This document shows positions 33,558 to 42,018 of a stretch of DNA of 64,000 bases, in pieces. The notes beneath the pieces were generated by a model. The model made no database searches and was not told the origin of the DNA. It worked only from the letters and a program-made list of their open reading frames with translations. A program made the translations under genes and the position numbers. Origin of the DNA: Pseudomonas nitroreducens (lineage in GTDB: Bacteria; Pseudomonadota; Gammaproteobacteria; Pseudomonadales; Pseudomonadaceae); the NCBI RefSeq assembly GCF_014204515.1, contig NZ_JACHLI010000014.1, forward strand, positions 106,744 through 170,743. The letters run 5' to 3'. Every line of letters begins with the position of its first letter. Position 1 is the first letter of the stretch.

Positions 33558-35000
33558 TCAGCCCTGGGCGGACAGGCTGCCGTGGGCTGGAGCGGTGGCA
33601 TTGATCTTGTGCGCGTCGCGCCAGGCATCGTGGTCGATGTCCAGGTCGGCGAACTTGCTGGCGTCGAACACCGGGCGCTCGATGCCGGCGCGGCGCTGCT
33701 CGTCGTAGTCGCGCATCACCCGCAGGCCGGTCTTGATCAGCATGGCCAGGGCCACCAGGTTGACGAAGGCCAGGCAGGTCATGGTGATGTCGGCGAAGGC
33801 GAACACGGTGCCCAGGTTCTGCATCGAGCCCCAGAGGATCAGGCCCAGGACCAGCACGCGGAAGGCGATCAGCGCGCTGCGGCTACGGCCGACGATGAAC
33901 TGCAGGGCGTTCTCGCCGAGGTAGTAGTTGTAGGTGATGCAGGTGAACACGAACAGCGACAGTGCGACGCTGACGAAGATGCGGCCCCAGTCACCGACCA
34001 CCGCGGCCAGCGAGTTCTGCGTCAGGGTGATGCCGTCGCCTTCGAAGCCGGGGGTGTAGAAGCCCGAGAGCAGGATCAGCAGCGCGGTGCAGGTGCAGAT
34101 GACGAAGGTGTCGAGGAACACGCTGAACGCCTGGACCACGCCCTGGGACGCCGGGTGACGCACGGCGGCGACGGCAGCCACGTTCGGCGCACTGCCCAGG
34201 CCCGCTTCGTTGGCGAACACGCCACGCTTCACGCCCATCACGATGGCCGCGCCGAGCAGGCCGGCGAACGCCGGTTCCAGGCCGAAGGCGCTCTTCACGA
34301 TGGTGGTCAGCATGCCCGGCACCAGCTCGATCTGGGTGACGATCACGTACAGGGTCACGGCGATGTAGGCCAGGGTCTTGACCGGTACCAGCAGGTCCGA
34401 CACGGCAGCGATGCGCTGGATGCCGCCGAAGAACACCACGGCCAGCAGCACGGCCAGGGCGATGCCCGAGTACAGCACGGGGATGTCGAAGGCGTTCTGC
34501 AGCGAGTGGGTCACGGTGAAGGCTTGCAGGCCGTTGAAGGCGAAGCCGTAGGTCACCAGCAGCAGGACCGCGAAGGTCATGGCCATCCAGCGCAGCTTCA
34601 GGCCGTGCTGGATGTAGTAGGCCGGGCCGCCACGGTACAGGCCGTTGCCGTCGCTGCGCTTGTAGACCTGGGCCAAAGTGCACTCGAAGAAGCTGCTGGA
34701 CATGCCCACCAGCGCGGTGACCCACATCCAGAACACGGCGCCCGGACCACCCAGGGTCACGGCGATGCCGACACCGGCGATGTTACCGGCGCCCACGCGA
34801 CCGGCCAGGGACAGCATCAGCGCCTGGAACGAGCTCAGCTGGCCGGACTGGCCGCGGATCGATTCCTTGAACACGCCGAACATGTGGCCGAAGTGACGGA
34901 ACTGGACGAAACGGGAGCGGATGGTGAAATACGCGCCGAGTCCTACGATGAGGACGATGAGGACTTTCCCGGAGAGGAAATCGTTGATCGCGTCGAGCAT
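33558..35000 (-). CDS. AGCS-family sodium:amino-acid symporter
   Basis: A 480-residue inner-membrane transporter with about ten or eleven hydrophobic helices. The family signature GNIAGVGIAVTLGGPGAVFWMWVTALVGM and the helix FFECTLAQVYK identify the alanine/glycine:cation symporter family. The substrate is probably a small neutral amino acid, possibly asparagine given the downstream asparaginase. It is divergent from the XRE-type regulator at 35170, with a 169-base shared control region. Confidence 0.93.
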   Translation of the reverse strand: MLDAINDFLSGKVLIVLIVGLGAYFTIRSRFVQFRHFGHMFGVFKESIRGQSGQLSSFQALMLSLAGRVGAGNIAGVGIAVTLGGPGAVFWMWVTALVGMSSSFFECTLAQVYKRSDGNGLYRGGPAYYIQHGLKLRWMAMTFAVLLLVTYGFAFNGLQAFTVTHSLQNAFDIPVLYSGIALAVLLAVVFFGGIQRIAAVSDLLVPVKTLAYIAVTLYVIVTQIELVPGMLTTIVKSAFGLEPAFAGLLGAAIVMGVKRGVFANEAGLGSAPNVAAVAAVRHPASQGVVQAFSVFLDTFVICTCTALLILLSGFYTPGFEGDGITLTQNSLAAVVGDWGRIFVSVALSLFVFTCITYNYYLGENALQFIVGRSRSALIAFRVLVLGLILWGSMQNLGTVFAFADITMTCLAFVNLVALAMLIKTGLRVMRDYDEQRRAGIERPVFDASKFADLDIDHDAWRDAHKINATAPAHGSLSAQG

Positions 35001-35169
35001 GTGCTGGGGCCTCGATTGTTATTGTGGGGAGCACGGACCTGGGGCTGGCCCGTTCACTGGGGGCGCATGGTTGCGCTCGAAGCCTCTGGAAACAATTTCG
35101 CGGCTTGCTACGAATTGATGCTACCTGACGCTATACTGGCGTCACTCGCATCACCCGGATCTGGCACGA

Positions 35170-35988
35170 ATGTCCGATAACCTCGGCCCCAACCTCAAGC
35201 TGCTCTGCGCCCACTACCGCTCTATCTCGGAGGTTTGCCGCAAGCTTTCGATCAACCGCGCGCAGTTCAACAAGTACCTGGGCGGCCAGAGCCAACCCAC
35301 GGCGTACAACCTCAAACGCATCGGCGATTTCTTCGGCGTCGAGGACTACGAGCTGCAATTGCCCCCGGATCAGTTCGCCCGACTGATCGGTGCCCGCGGC
35401 ATGTCCACCAGCACCGTGCAACGGGATGACCCGGTGCTGGAAATGCTCCGCCCCCTGCGCGAGCACGCCGGCAACCTGTCGCGCTACTGCGGCTACTACT
35501 TCGAGTATTCCAACTGCATGTCGGTGCCCGGCTCGATCCTGCTGTCGCTGGTGCACCTGTACGAGCAGGACGGCAACTTCCTCTTCGAGCGCCAGGAACG
35601 CCAGGAGCGCTCCAGCAGCACCGATGTGCAGGCCGAGGACTGGGTGCGCTGCCGCTACCTGGGCGCGGCCTTCCAGCTGCAGGACCGGGTGTTCCTGATG
35701 GACTACGAGTCGCTCACCGTCAACGAGATGAGCCAGACCATCCTCATCCCCAGCTTCAAGAGCCGCATCACCCGCCTCAACGGCCTGAAGACCGGCGTCT
35801 CCAGCGGCGACCGCCGCACCCCGGCGTGCACCCGGGTGGTCTGGGAATACCTGGGCACGGAGATCAACCGCATCAGCGCCTACCGCCAGGTGAAGCTGTA
35901 CCAGCCGGACGACCCACGCATCGACGATGACGTGCGCGAACGCCTGGCCGCCGGGCCGATCCGCCATGGGTTGTTCGAGATCGAATGA
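35170..35988 (+). CDS. XRE-type transcriptional regulator with large C-terminal domain
   Basis: The 272-residue protein has an N-terminal lambda-repressor-like helix-turn-helix (SEVCRKLSINRAQFNKYLGGQSQPT, about residues 20-45). About 200 residues follow with strand-helix pattern (YCGYYFEYSNCMSVPGSILLSLVHLY and ITRLNGLKTGVSSGD), which may be a sensor or oligomerisation domain that I do not recognise. It is divergent from the AGCS symporter gene, so it is a plausible local regulator of amino-acid uptake and asparagine use. Confidence 0.8.
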   Translation: MSDNLGPNLKLLCAHYRSISEVCRKLSINRAQFNKYLGGQSQPTAYNLKRIGDFFGVEDYELQLPPDQFARLIGARGMSTSTVQRDDPVLEMLRPLREHAGNLSRYCGYYFEYSNCMSVPGSILLSLVHLYEQDGNFLFERQERQERSSSTDVQAEDWVRCRYLGAAFQLQDRVFLMDYESLTVNEMSQTILIPSFKSRITRLNGLKTGVSSGDRRTPACTRVVWEYLGTEINRISAYRQVKLYQPDDPRIDDDVRERLAAGPIRHGLFEIE

Positions 35989-36000
35989 CGGGCAGAACAT

Positions 36001-36080
36001 TGTAGGAGCGAGCTTGCTCGCGAATCCGCCCAGCTCCCGAGCCGCCGGCAAATCCCTTCGCGAGCAAGCTCGCTCCTACA
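36001..36080. repeat. Inverted REP pair
   Basis: TGTAGGAGCGAGCTTGCTCGCGAA on the left and its inverted copy TTCGCGAGCAAGCTCGCTCCTACA on the right enclose about 30 bases. The pair lies between convergent genes (XRE regulator and EamA transporter) and can fold into a long stem that ends both transcripts. Confidence 0.88.
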
Positions 36081-36095
36081 GGAAGAGCAACACGT

Positions 36096-36980
36096 CTATC
36101 GCTTGCGGCTCTGCAACCACGCCGCCGCCAGCCCGCTGCCGCAGATCACCGCGATCCCCAGCAGCGCCGACGGCTCCGGCGTATGGCCGAAGATCAGGAA
36201 GCCCAGCAGCCCGGCAAAGACGATCTGGCAATAGCTGAACGGCGCCAATAACGCGGGCGCCGCGTGGCGGAAGGCCTGGGTGAGGAACAGGTGCGCGGTC
36301 ATCCCGCAGGTGCCCAGGGCCAGCATCATCAGGCCGTGGACCAGCCCCGGCCATTGCCAGAAGAACGGCACCAGCGCGCTGACGATCAGGGTGTTGCACA
36401 GCCCGGCGAAGAAGTTGCTGGTGGTCGGGCTGTCCACCTGGCTGAGCTTGCGGGTCAGCAGCTGGTAGAAACTGAAGCACAGCGCCGAGCCGAACGGCAG
36501 CAGCACCGCCGGGGTGAACAGGTCGCCCCCGGGATGGACGATGATCAGCACGCCGACGAAGCCGACGAGCACCGCCGCCCACTGTCCCAGCGTCACCCGC
36601 TCGCCCAGCAAGGGCACCGACAGCGCCGTCACCAGCAGCGGCGCAAGGAAGTTCACCGAAGTCGCCTCGGCCAGCGGGATGTACTGCAGGCCGGTGGTGA
36701 ACAGGAAGCTGGTGCCCAGCAGGCACAGTGCGCGCGCCGTCTGCAGGAACGGATGGCGGGTGCGCAGCACGGCGAGGCCGGCGCGCGGCAGGAAGATGCC
36801 CGCCATCAGCAGCGTGTGCACCACATAGCGCGCCCACACCACCATGACGATCGGGTAGATGCTCGCCAGGTACTTGGACAGCGCGTCGTGGCTGGAGAAC
36901 AGGAAGGTCGCCAGAACGATGAGCAGGATGCCCTTGAAGGGCTGGTGGACGCCGGACAACGGCGATTGGCTGGTACTCAT
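36096..36980 (-). CDS. EamA/DMT-family transporter
   Basis: A 294-residue inner-membrane protein with ten hydrophobic helices arranged as two EamA repeats (first repeat starting FKGILLIVLATFLFSSHDALSKYL, second near LLPFGSALCFSFYQLLTRKLS). Members export or import small metabolites; the substrate cannot be told. Its upstream region is shared with an OprD-type porin and holds a 20-base dyad also found before aroQ, so a link to quinate/shikimate or another organic acid is possible. The C-terminus ends in a short basic tail. Confidence 0.88.
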   Translation of the reverse strand: MSTSQSPLSGVHQPFKGILLIVLATFLFSSHDALSKYLASIYPIVMVVWARYVVHTLLMAGIFLPRAGLAVLRTRHPFLQTARALCLLGTSFLFTTGLQYIPLAEATSVNFLAPLLVTALSVPLLGERVTLGQWAAVLVGFVGVLIIVHPGGDLFTPAVLLPFGSALCFSFYQLLTRKLSQVDSPTTSNFFAGLCNTLIVSALVPFFWQWPGLVHGLMMLALGTCGMTAHLFLTQAFRHAAPALLAPFSYCQIVFAGLLGFLIFGHTPEPSALLGIAVICGSGLAAAWLQSRKR

Positions 36981-37163
36981 CGACTCACGGATTCAATGGG
37001 CAGAAGCGGCTGGCACTCGGCAGCAACACAGCCTAGCAGGACACAGCGGAGAAAGAATCCGCCAGGCCAGACCGGGAGCAACGCGCGGGTCCGCGGGAAG
37101 GCCGGGCGATACGCATCCCGCTCGGCGTTGTTCCCGGCATGCTACGCGCAATACCGACCGCTG

Positions 37164-37201
37164 AATGTTCCATTTGGTTAATTCACGTTCGAACAGCGAA
37201 C
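37164..37201. promoter_or_regulatory. Two candidate operators between EamA and OprD genes
   Basis: The first site (37164-37183) reads, on the minus strand, AATTAACCAAATGGAACATT. This is a dyad of AAT, CCA, TGG and ATT, and matches the site before aroQ at 54404-54423 in 17 of 20 positions. The second site (37187-37201) is GTTCGAACAGCGAAC, a GTTCG-N5-CGAAC dyad that resembles PcaR/IclR-type operators. The remaining intergenic space (36981-37526) shows no other gene apart from a possible short leader ORF. Confidence 0.5.
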
Positions 37202-37320
37202 ACTTACGCCTCCATTCAATTGCGACAGCCCGCAACGGAGCACCACTATGACCTCAGCCGCCGCCTCGATGCGGCGTCAACAACTATAAGACCCGCCACT
37301 AATAAGAAAGGCCCGTTCAC

Positions 37321-37413
37321 ATGCCCACGCTCTCCCCGGCACGCCTGCGCGCGTGCATTGCCCCGCGCATCACGTTCAGCGTTCTTCTGTGCATTCCTGT
37401 CGCGTCTGGCTGA
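37321..37413 (+). CDS. Possible short leader ORF before OprD porin
   Basis: A 30-codon ORF starts with ATG after an AAGAAAGG site and ends 113 bases before the porin start. The product has a basic first half (ARLRACIAPRI) and a hydrophobic second half (TFSVLLCIPVASG). It may be a leader peptide, or a chance ORF. Evidence is limited to the start context and position. Confidence 0.25.
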   Translation: MPTLSPARLRACIAPRITFSVLLCIPVASG

Positions 37414-37526
37414 TCGCCTGATCCACGCCCACTGACCGCCGTCCGCCTCCATCCGCCGCTCCCCAGAGAGCCGCGCGGAGGTTTCCGCTCGCCCCGAACA
37501 ACGACAAGAATGCCGAGGGAACACCC

Positions 37527-38777
37527 ATGCTCCGTCACCTGCCCCACCTCACCATCAGCGCCTGCCTGCTGCCTGCCCTGCCCTTGCTGGCCAATGCCGA
37601 GGAAGGCGGCTTCCTCGAAGACGCCAAGGCCAGCCTGCTGCTGCGCAACTTCTACCTGAACCGCAACTACGTCGGCGCAGCCCGCCAGGACAAGGCCGAG
37701 GAATGGACCCAGAGCTTCATTCTCGATGCCCGCTCCGGCTTTACCCAGGGCACCGTCGGCCTGGGCCTGGACGTGCTCGGGCTCTACAGCCTGAAGCTCG
37801 ACGGCGGCAAGGGCACTGCCGGCACGCAGTTGCTGCCGACCCACGACGACGGTCGCCCTGCCGACGATTTCGGCCGCCTGGCGGTCGCCGGCAAGGCCAA
37901 GGTGTCGAAGACCGAGCTGAAGGCCGGTGAATGGATGGTGGTGCTGCCGATCCTGCGCTCGGACGACGGCCGCTCGCTGCCGCAGACCTTCCAGGGCGCC
38001 CAGCTCACCTCGAAGGAAATCGACGGCCTGACCCTCTACGGCGGCCAGTTCCGCCAGAACAGCCCGCGCAATGACGCCAGCATGGAGGACCTGTCGCTGT
38101 TCAACCGCCCGGCCTTCACTTCCGCCCGCTTCAACTTCGCCGGCGGCGAATACCGCTTCAACGGCGAGCGCACCCTGCTCGGCCTGTGGAATGCGCAGTT
38201 GAAGGACATCTACCAGCAGCAGTACTTGCAACTGCAGCACAGCCAGCCGCTGGGCGACTGGGCGCTCGGTGCGAATATCGGCTACTTCTGGGGCAAGGAG
38301 GACGGCAGCGCCAAGGCTGGCGACCTGGACAACCGCACCTTCTCCGGGCTGTTCTCCGCCAAGTACGGCGCGAGCACCTTCTACCTGGGCCTGCAGAAGG
38401 TCATGGGCAAGGACGAATGGTTCCGCGTCAACGGCACCAGCGGCGGCACCCTGGCCAACGACAGCTACAACGCCAGCTACGAGAGTGCCAGGGAGCGCTC
38501 CTGGCAACTGCGCCATGACTACGACTTCGCGGCCTTCGGCATCCCCGGCCTGACCCTGATGAACCGCTACATCCAGGGCCGCAATGTGCACAACGTCAGC
38601 ACCGACGACGGCCGCGAATGGGGCCGCGAGAGCGAGCTGGCCTACACGGTGCAGAGCGGCACGTTCAGGACGCTGAACGTCAAATGGCGCAACTCCACCC
38701 TGCGCCGGGACTGGGGCAGCACCAACAGCTTCGACGAGAATCGGCTGATCATCAGCTACCCGTTGCCACTGCTGTAG
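37527..38777 (+). CDS. OprD-family outer-membrane porin
   Basis: The 416-residue protein has a signal peptide (LTISACLLPALPLLANA, cleavage near residue 24), then the OprD start GGFLEDAKASLLLRNFYLNRNY, the SGFTQGTVGLGLDVLGLY strand and an N-ENRLIISYPLPLL C-terminal strand. OprD channels are monomeric 18-strand barrels that take up carboxylates or basic amino acids. The 550-base upstream region contains dyads of the type seen before aroQ, so quinate, shikimate or another aromatic acid is a fair guess for substrate. The gene is divergent from EamA and ends at repeats. Confidence 0.92.
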   Translation: MLRHLPHLTISACLLPALPLLANAEEGGFLEDAKASLLLRNFYLNRNYVGAARQDKAEEWTQSFILDARSGFTQGTVGLGLDVLGLYSLKLDGGKGTAGTQLLPTHDDGRPADDFGRLAVAGKAKVSKTELKAGEWMVVLPILRSDDGRSLPQTFQGAQLTSKEIDGLTLYGGQFRQNSPRNDASMEDLSLFNRPAFTSARFNFAGGEYRFNGERTLLGLWNAQLKDIYQQQYLQLQHSQPLGDWALGANIGYFWGKEDGSAKAGDLDNRTFSGLFSAKYGASTFYLGLQKVMGKDEWFRVNGTSGGTLANDSYNASYESARERSWQLRHDYDFAAFGIPGLTLMNRYIQGRNVHNVSTDDGREWGRESELAYTVQSGTFRTLNVKWRNSTLRRDWGSTNSFDENRLIISYPLPLL

Positions 38778-38795
38778 CCACCGTCGATTGCCAAC

Positions 38796-38971
38796 CGTAG
38801 GGCGCATAACCTGGAACAGGTTATCCGCCAGCCCATAGTCGGCGCATAACGCTGGCGCGTTATGCGCCCTACGAAACGGTTGTTGCTGTGGGGCCGGCAA
38901 TCCGCCGATCTCACCGACAACCGTAGGAGCGGCGGTGAATTCCCCGTAGGAGCGAGCTTGCTCGCGAACCG
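38796..38971. repeat. 78-bp GTAGGGCGCATAAC repeat and REP unit
   Basis: A full 78-base unit (38796-38873) with ends CGTAGGGCGCATAAC and GTTATGCGCCCTACG, followed by a REP hairpin GTAGGAGCGAGCTTGCTCGCGA at about 38947-38968. They fill the gap between the OprD porin and the convergent PilU-like gene. Confidence 0.85.
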
Positions 38972-39032
38972 TGAGCAGCGCTCACGTCTGCATGCCGGAG
39001 CACAACGGCGCAGCCCAGAATCCAGCCCCAAT

Positions 39033-39062
39033 AAAAAAGCCCCGACATGCCGGGGCTTTTTT
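39033..39062. terminator. Bidirectional intrinsic terminator
   Basis: AAAAAAGCCCCG, loop ACATGC, CGGGGCTTTTTT. The A-run and T-run make it work for the PilU-like gene from the minus strand and for anything coming from the porin. Confidence 0.88.
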
Positions 39063-39078
39063 GCGCTCAACTGGAGGA

Positions 39079-40308
39079 CTATTGGCCAGCGGGCTTCTCG
39101 GCGTCTTCCGCCTCGATCTCTTCCAGCGCCAGTTCCAGGCCCCAGCTGGAGGCCTCCACCGGCTGGGTAGCCGCTGGCGGCGCAACCGGTGCCGGAGCCG
39201 CGGGCTTGGCCGCCGCGGGGGTGGCGGTGCTGCCGACGCTGCCCGGATTGTCCTTGTAGAGCTTGAGCTTGAGCCGCAGGTTGTTCGCCGAGTCAGCGTT
39301 CTTCACCGCCTCTTCCTCGCTGATCGCCCCCTCCACCGCCAGGTCGAACAGCGCCTGGTCGAAGGTCTGCATGCCCAGGGCGCGGGACTTGTCCATGATC
39401 TCCTTGATCAGGCTGAACTCGCCGCGCTTGATGATATCGCTGATGGTGGCGGTGCCCAGCAACACCTCCACCGCGGCGCGGCGCTTGCCGTCCTGGGTGC
39501 GCACCAGGCGCTGGGAGACGAATGCCTTGAGGTTGTTGCCCAGGTCGTTGAGCAGTTGCGGCCGGCGCTCTTCCGGGAAGAAGTTGATGATGCGGTCCAG
39601 CGCCTGGTTCGCGTTGTTCGCATGCAGCGTGGAGATCGCCAGGTGGCCGGTGTCGGCGAAGGCCAGGGCGTGCTCCATGGTCTCGCGGTCGCGAATCTCG
39701 CCGATCAGGATCACGTCCGGCGCCTGGCGCAGGGTGTTCTTCAGCGCGGCATGGAAGCTGCGGGTGTCCACGCCCACTTCGCGCTGGTTGATGATCGACT
39801 TGCGGTGCCGGTGCACGTACTCGATGGGGTCTTCGATGGTGATGATGTGGCCGCCGCTGTTGCGGTTGCGGTGATCGATCAGCGCCGCCAGGGAGGTGGA
39901 CTTGCCCGAGCCGGTACCGCCGACGAAGAGCACCAGGCCACGCTTCTCCATGACCACCTTGAGCAGCACTTCCGGCAGCTTCAGGTCCTCGAACAACGGG
40001 ATGTCCAGCTTGATGTTGCGCGCCACGATTGACACTTCATTGCGCTGCTTGAACAGGTTGATACGGAAGCGGCCGACACCGGGCACGGAAATCGCCAGAT
40101 TCATCTCCAGCTCGCGGTCGAATTCCGCGCGCTGCTCCTCGTCCATCAGGCCGTAACCGATGCGGGCGACGTCGCCGGCCTTCATCGGTTCGTTGGTCAG
40201 CGGCTTGAGCACCCCGTTGAACTTGGCGCAGGGCGGCGCGCCGGTGGAGAGGTAAAGATCCGAACCGTCCTGGGTGGCCAGGATCTTGAGCATCGCTTGG
40301 ATATCCAT
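39079..40308 (-). CDS. PilT/PilU-family type IV pilus retraction ATPase
   Basis: A 409-residue hexameric secretion-type ATPase: Walker A GGTGSGKST, the Asp box ITIEDPIEYVH, Walker B DVILIGEIRDRETM, and the His box TGHLAISTLHANNANQALDRII. The sequence is nearer to PilU than to PilT, yet it is clearly different from P. aeruginosa PilU at the N-terminus (MDIQAMLKILATQDGSDLYL). The last 60 residues form a low-complexity Ala/Pro tail ending in an acidic segment (LEEIEAEDAEK). No pilT or other pil gene is adjacent, so it is a solitary paralogue. The start at 40308 is set by the conserved N-terminus. Confidence 0.9.
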   Translation of the reverse strand: MDIQAMLKILATQDGSDLYLSTGAPPCAKFNGVLKPLTNEPMKAGDVARIGYGLMDEEQRAEFDRELEMNLAISVPGVGRFRINLFKQRNEVSIVARNIKLDIPLFEDLKLPEVLLKVVMEKRGLVLFVGGTGSGKSTSLAALIDHRNRNSGGHIITIEDPIEYVHRHRKSIINQREVGVDTRSFHAALKNTLRQAPDVILIGEIRDRETMEHALAFADTGHLAISTLHANNANQALDRIINFFPEERRPQLLNDLGNNLKAFVSQRLVRTQDGKRRAAVEVLLGTATISDIIKRGEFSLIKEIMDKSRALGMQTFDQALFDLAVEGAISEEEAVKNADSANNLRLKLKLYKDNPGSVGSTATPAAAKPAAPAPVAPPAATQPVEASSWGLELALEEIEAEDAEKPAGQ

Positions 40309-40496
40309 TGAACTGCATCCGTACGCAAGGTGGCGGCAGACGCTGTCTGTCAGCAGCGTCTTTAGAATAAGAATTTGCTCATTGACTCTAGGGAGCCCTC
40401 CTACACCAGACAATGCAACCCATCGGAAAATGCGACCTGATTCACTGCTCCCGTACAATGCCGCGCCAAACGCTTTCTCTTTTCAAGGAAACCAAC

Positions 40497-40775
40497 ATGC
40501 CCGTCGCCATGGCTCGCCATATCCTGGTCAAGACCGCCGCCGAAGCCGAGCAGATCAAGCAGCGCCTGGCCAAGGGCGAGGATTTCGCCGCCCTGGCGCG
40601 CAAGCATTCCACCTGCGCTTCGGGCAAGCGCGGCGGTGACCTGGGCGAGGTGCGCCCCGGCCAGATGGTGCGCAGCATCGACCAGGTGATCTTCAGGAAG
40701 CCGGTCGGCGTGGTCCACGGACCGGTAAAAAGCCAATTCGGCTACCATCTGGTCTACGTCTATTTTCGGGATTGA
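40497..40775 (+). CDS. Small parvulin-type peptidyl-prolyl isomerase
   Basis: A 92-residue single-domain parvulin: ARHILVKTAAEAEQIKQRL, FAALARKHSTCASGKRGGDLGEV, and SQFGYHLVYV. This is the PpiC fold without extra domains or signal peptide, so it acts in the cytoplasm on prolyl bonds. The start follows an AAGGAA site. It is divergent from the PilU-like gene and six bases before the MmcQ/YjbR gene, hence probably in one operon with the next two genes. Confidence 0.93.
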   Translation: MPVAMARHILVKTAAEAEQIKQRLAKGEDFAALARKHSTCASGKRGGDLGEVRPGQMVRSIDQVIFRKPVGVVHGPVKSQFGYHLVYVYFRD

Positions 40776-40781
40776 ACGGCT

Positions 40782-41144
40782 ATGACGCCGCAACAGATCG
40801 CCCGCTTCTGCCTGGAACTGCCCGGCGCCCGCGAAGACATCAAATGGGGCAGCAACCGGGTGTTCTCGGTGGCCGGCAACAAGATGTTCGCCATTCTCGA
40901 CTTTCTCGACAGCGGCAATGGCGGCCTGGCCTTCAAGGTCGGCCCGGAACTGTTCCTGGGTTACGTCGACCGCCCCGGCATCCGCCCAGCGCCTTACCTG
41001 GCGCGGGCCTTCTGGATTTCCATGCAGCAGCCCTACCCCATGGCTGACGCCGAACTGCGCGAAGCGCTGACCCGCTCGCACCAGTTGGTGGTCGCCCGCC
41101 TGCCCAAGCGCCAACGCCTGGGCCTCGTGCTGGACGCGCCCTGA
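40782..41144 (+). CDS. MmcQ/YjbR-family protein
   Basis: A 120-residue protein of the CyaY-like YjbR fold (FCLELPGAREDIKWGSNRVFSVAGNKMFAIL, then GYVDRPGIRPAPYLARAFWI and a C-terminal helix with SHQLVVARLPK). Some members bind DNA; function is not established. Spacing and overlap (its TGA shares a base with the next ATG) show co-transcription with the parvulin and the glycolipid-binding-domain gene. Confidence 0.88.
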   Translation: MTPQQIARFCLELPGAREDIKWGSNRVFSVAGNKMFAILDFLDSGNGGLAFKVGPELFLGYVDRPGIRPAPYLARAFWISMQQPYPMADAELREALTRSHQLVVARLPKRQRLGLVLDAP

Positions 41145-41698
41145 TGCGCACGCTGGACTGGGAAGGCCTCTGGCACGCACCGGCAGCCAGCTGGGAGTCG
41201 CTGCAACTGGACGAGCATCGCGCCGAGAGCCAGTTGCGAGCGATCGACGAAGCCGGTGGACCGTCCTATCAACTCGACTACCAACTGGAGTGGGATGCGC
41301 AATGGCGACTGCGCAAGGCGCACTTCACCGTGGAGAGCGCTCGCGGCCTGCATCAACTGCAGCTGCTCAGCGATGGTGAAGGTCGTTGGCGGACTGCCGA
41401 AGGTGAGAACCTGACGGAGCTGGATGGCTGCCTGGACATCGACCTCTGGCCATCGCCCTTCACCAACACCTTCCCCATCCGCCGCCTGGGGCTCGCAGAC
41501 GGCGAGCGCCACGAACTGACGGTGGTCTACCTGGAAGCGCCGCAGCTCAAGCCGGTGCGGATGCGCCAGGGCTATACCCGCATCGACGCACATCATTATC
41601 TGTACGAGAACCTCGAAGGCACCGACTTCAAGGCGCGGCTGACGGTGGATGACCAGGGGCTGGTGGTCGATTACCCAACCCTCTTCCGCCGGGTCTGA
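41144..41698 (+). CDS. Putative glycolipid-binding-domain protein (PA1994-like)
   Basis: The 184-residue soluble, beta-rich protein matches the family of P. aeruginosa PA1994 (formerly DUF1089, named after a lipoprotein-like fold). Recognisable blocks are YQLEWDAQWRLRKAHF, GCLDIDLWPSPFTNTFPIRRL and RQGYTRIDAHHYLYENL. There is no signal peptide. The biological role is not known. It overlaps the MmcQ/YjbR gene by one base and closes the three-gene unit. Confidence 0.85.
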   Translation: MRTLDWEGLWHAPAASWESLQLDEHRAESQLRAIDEAGGPSYQLDYQLEWDAQWRLRKAHFTVESARGLHQLQLLSDGEGRWRTAEGENLTELDGCLDIDLWPSPFTNTFPIRRLGLADGERHELTVVYLEAPQLKPVRMRQGYTRIDAHHYLYENLEGTDFKARLTVDDQGLVVDYPTLFRRV

Positions 41699-41734
41699 CC
41701 TATAGAAACGCGCCGACTCCGGCGTAACCGGTTT

Positions 41735-41920
41735 CGTAGGAGCGGACCTTGTCCGCGAAATCCGACCGGCGCGCCCTGAACCATTTGGCGGAAAGCGAAC
41801 CACTTCGCGGACAAGGTCCGCTCCTACATATGAGACACCAGCGGCGTAGGGCGCATAACCTGGAACAGGTTATCCGCCTCCCAGACGGCGGCGGATAACG
41901 CTGACTCGTTATTCGCCCTG
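41735..41920. repeat. Inverted REP pair and 78-bp repeat
   Basis: CGTAGGAGCGGACCTTGTCCGCGAA and its inverted copy TTCGCGGACAAGGTCCGCTCCTAC (41735-41827) form a long stem, followed by a 76-base GTAGGGCGCATAAC unit (41845-41920) with a degenerate right end. No gene is visible from 41699 to 42018. Confidence 0.85.
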
Positions 41921-42018
41921 CCGGCTGCCTCTCGGCAAAGGTAGTTCGTTAGCTAGCTTTCCTACAGGCAAACCACGGTCCATCATGTAGGGCCACTCGC
42001 CGTACCGAACCGCCGCAG

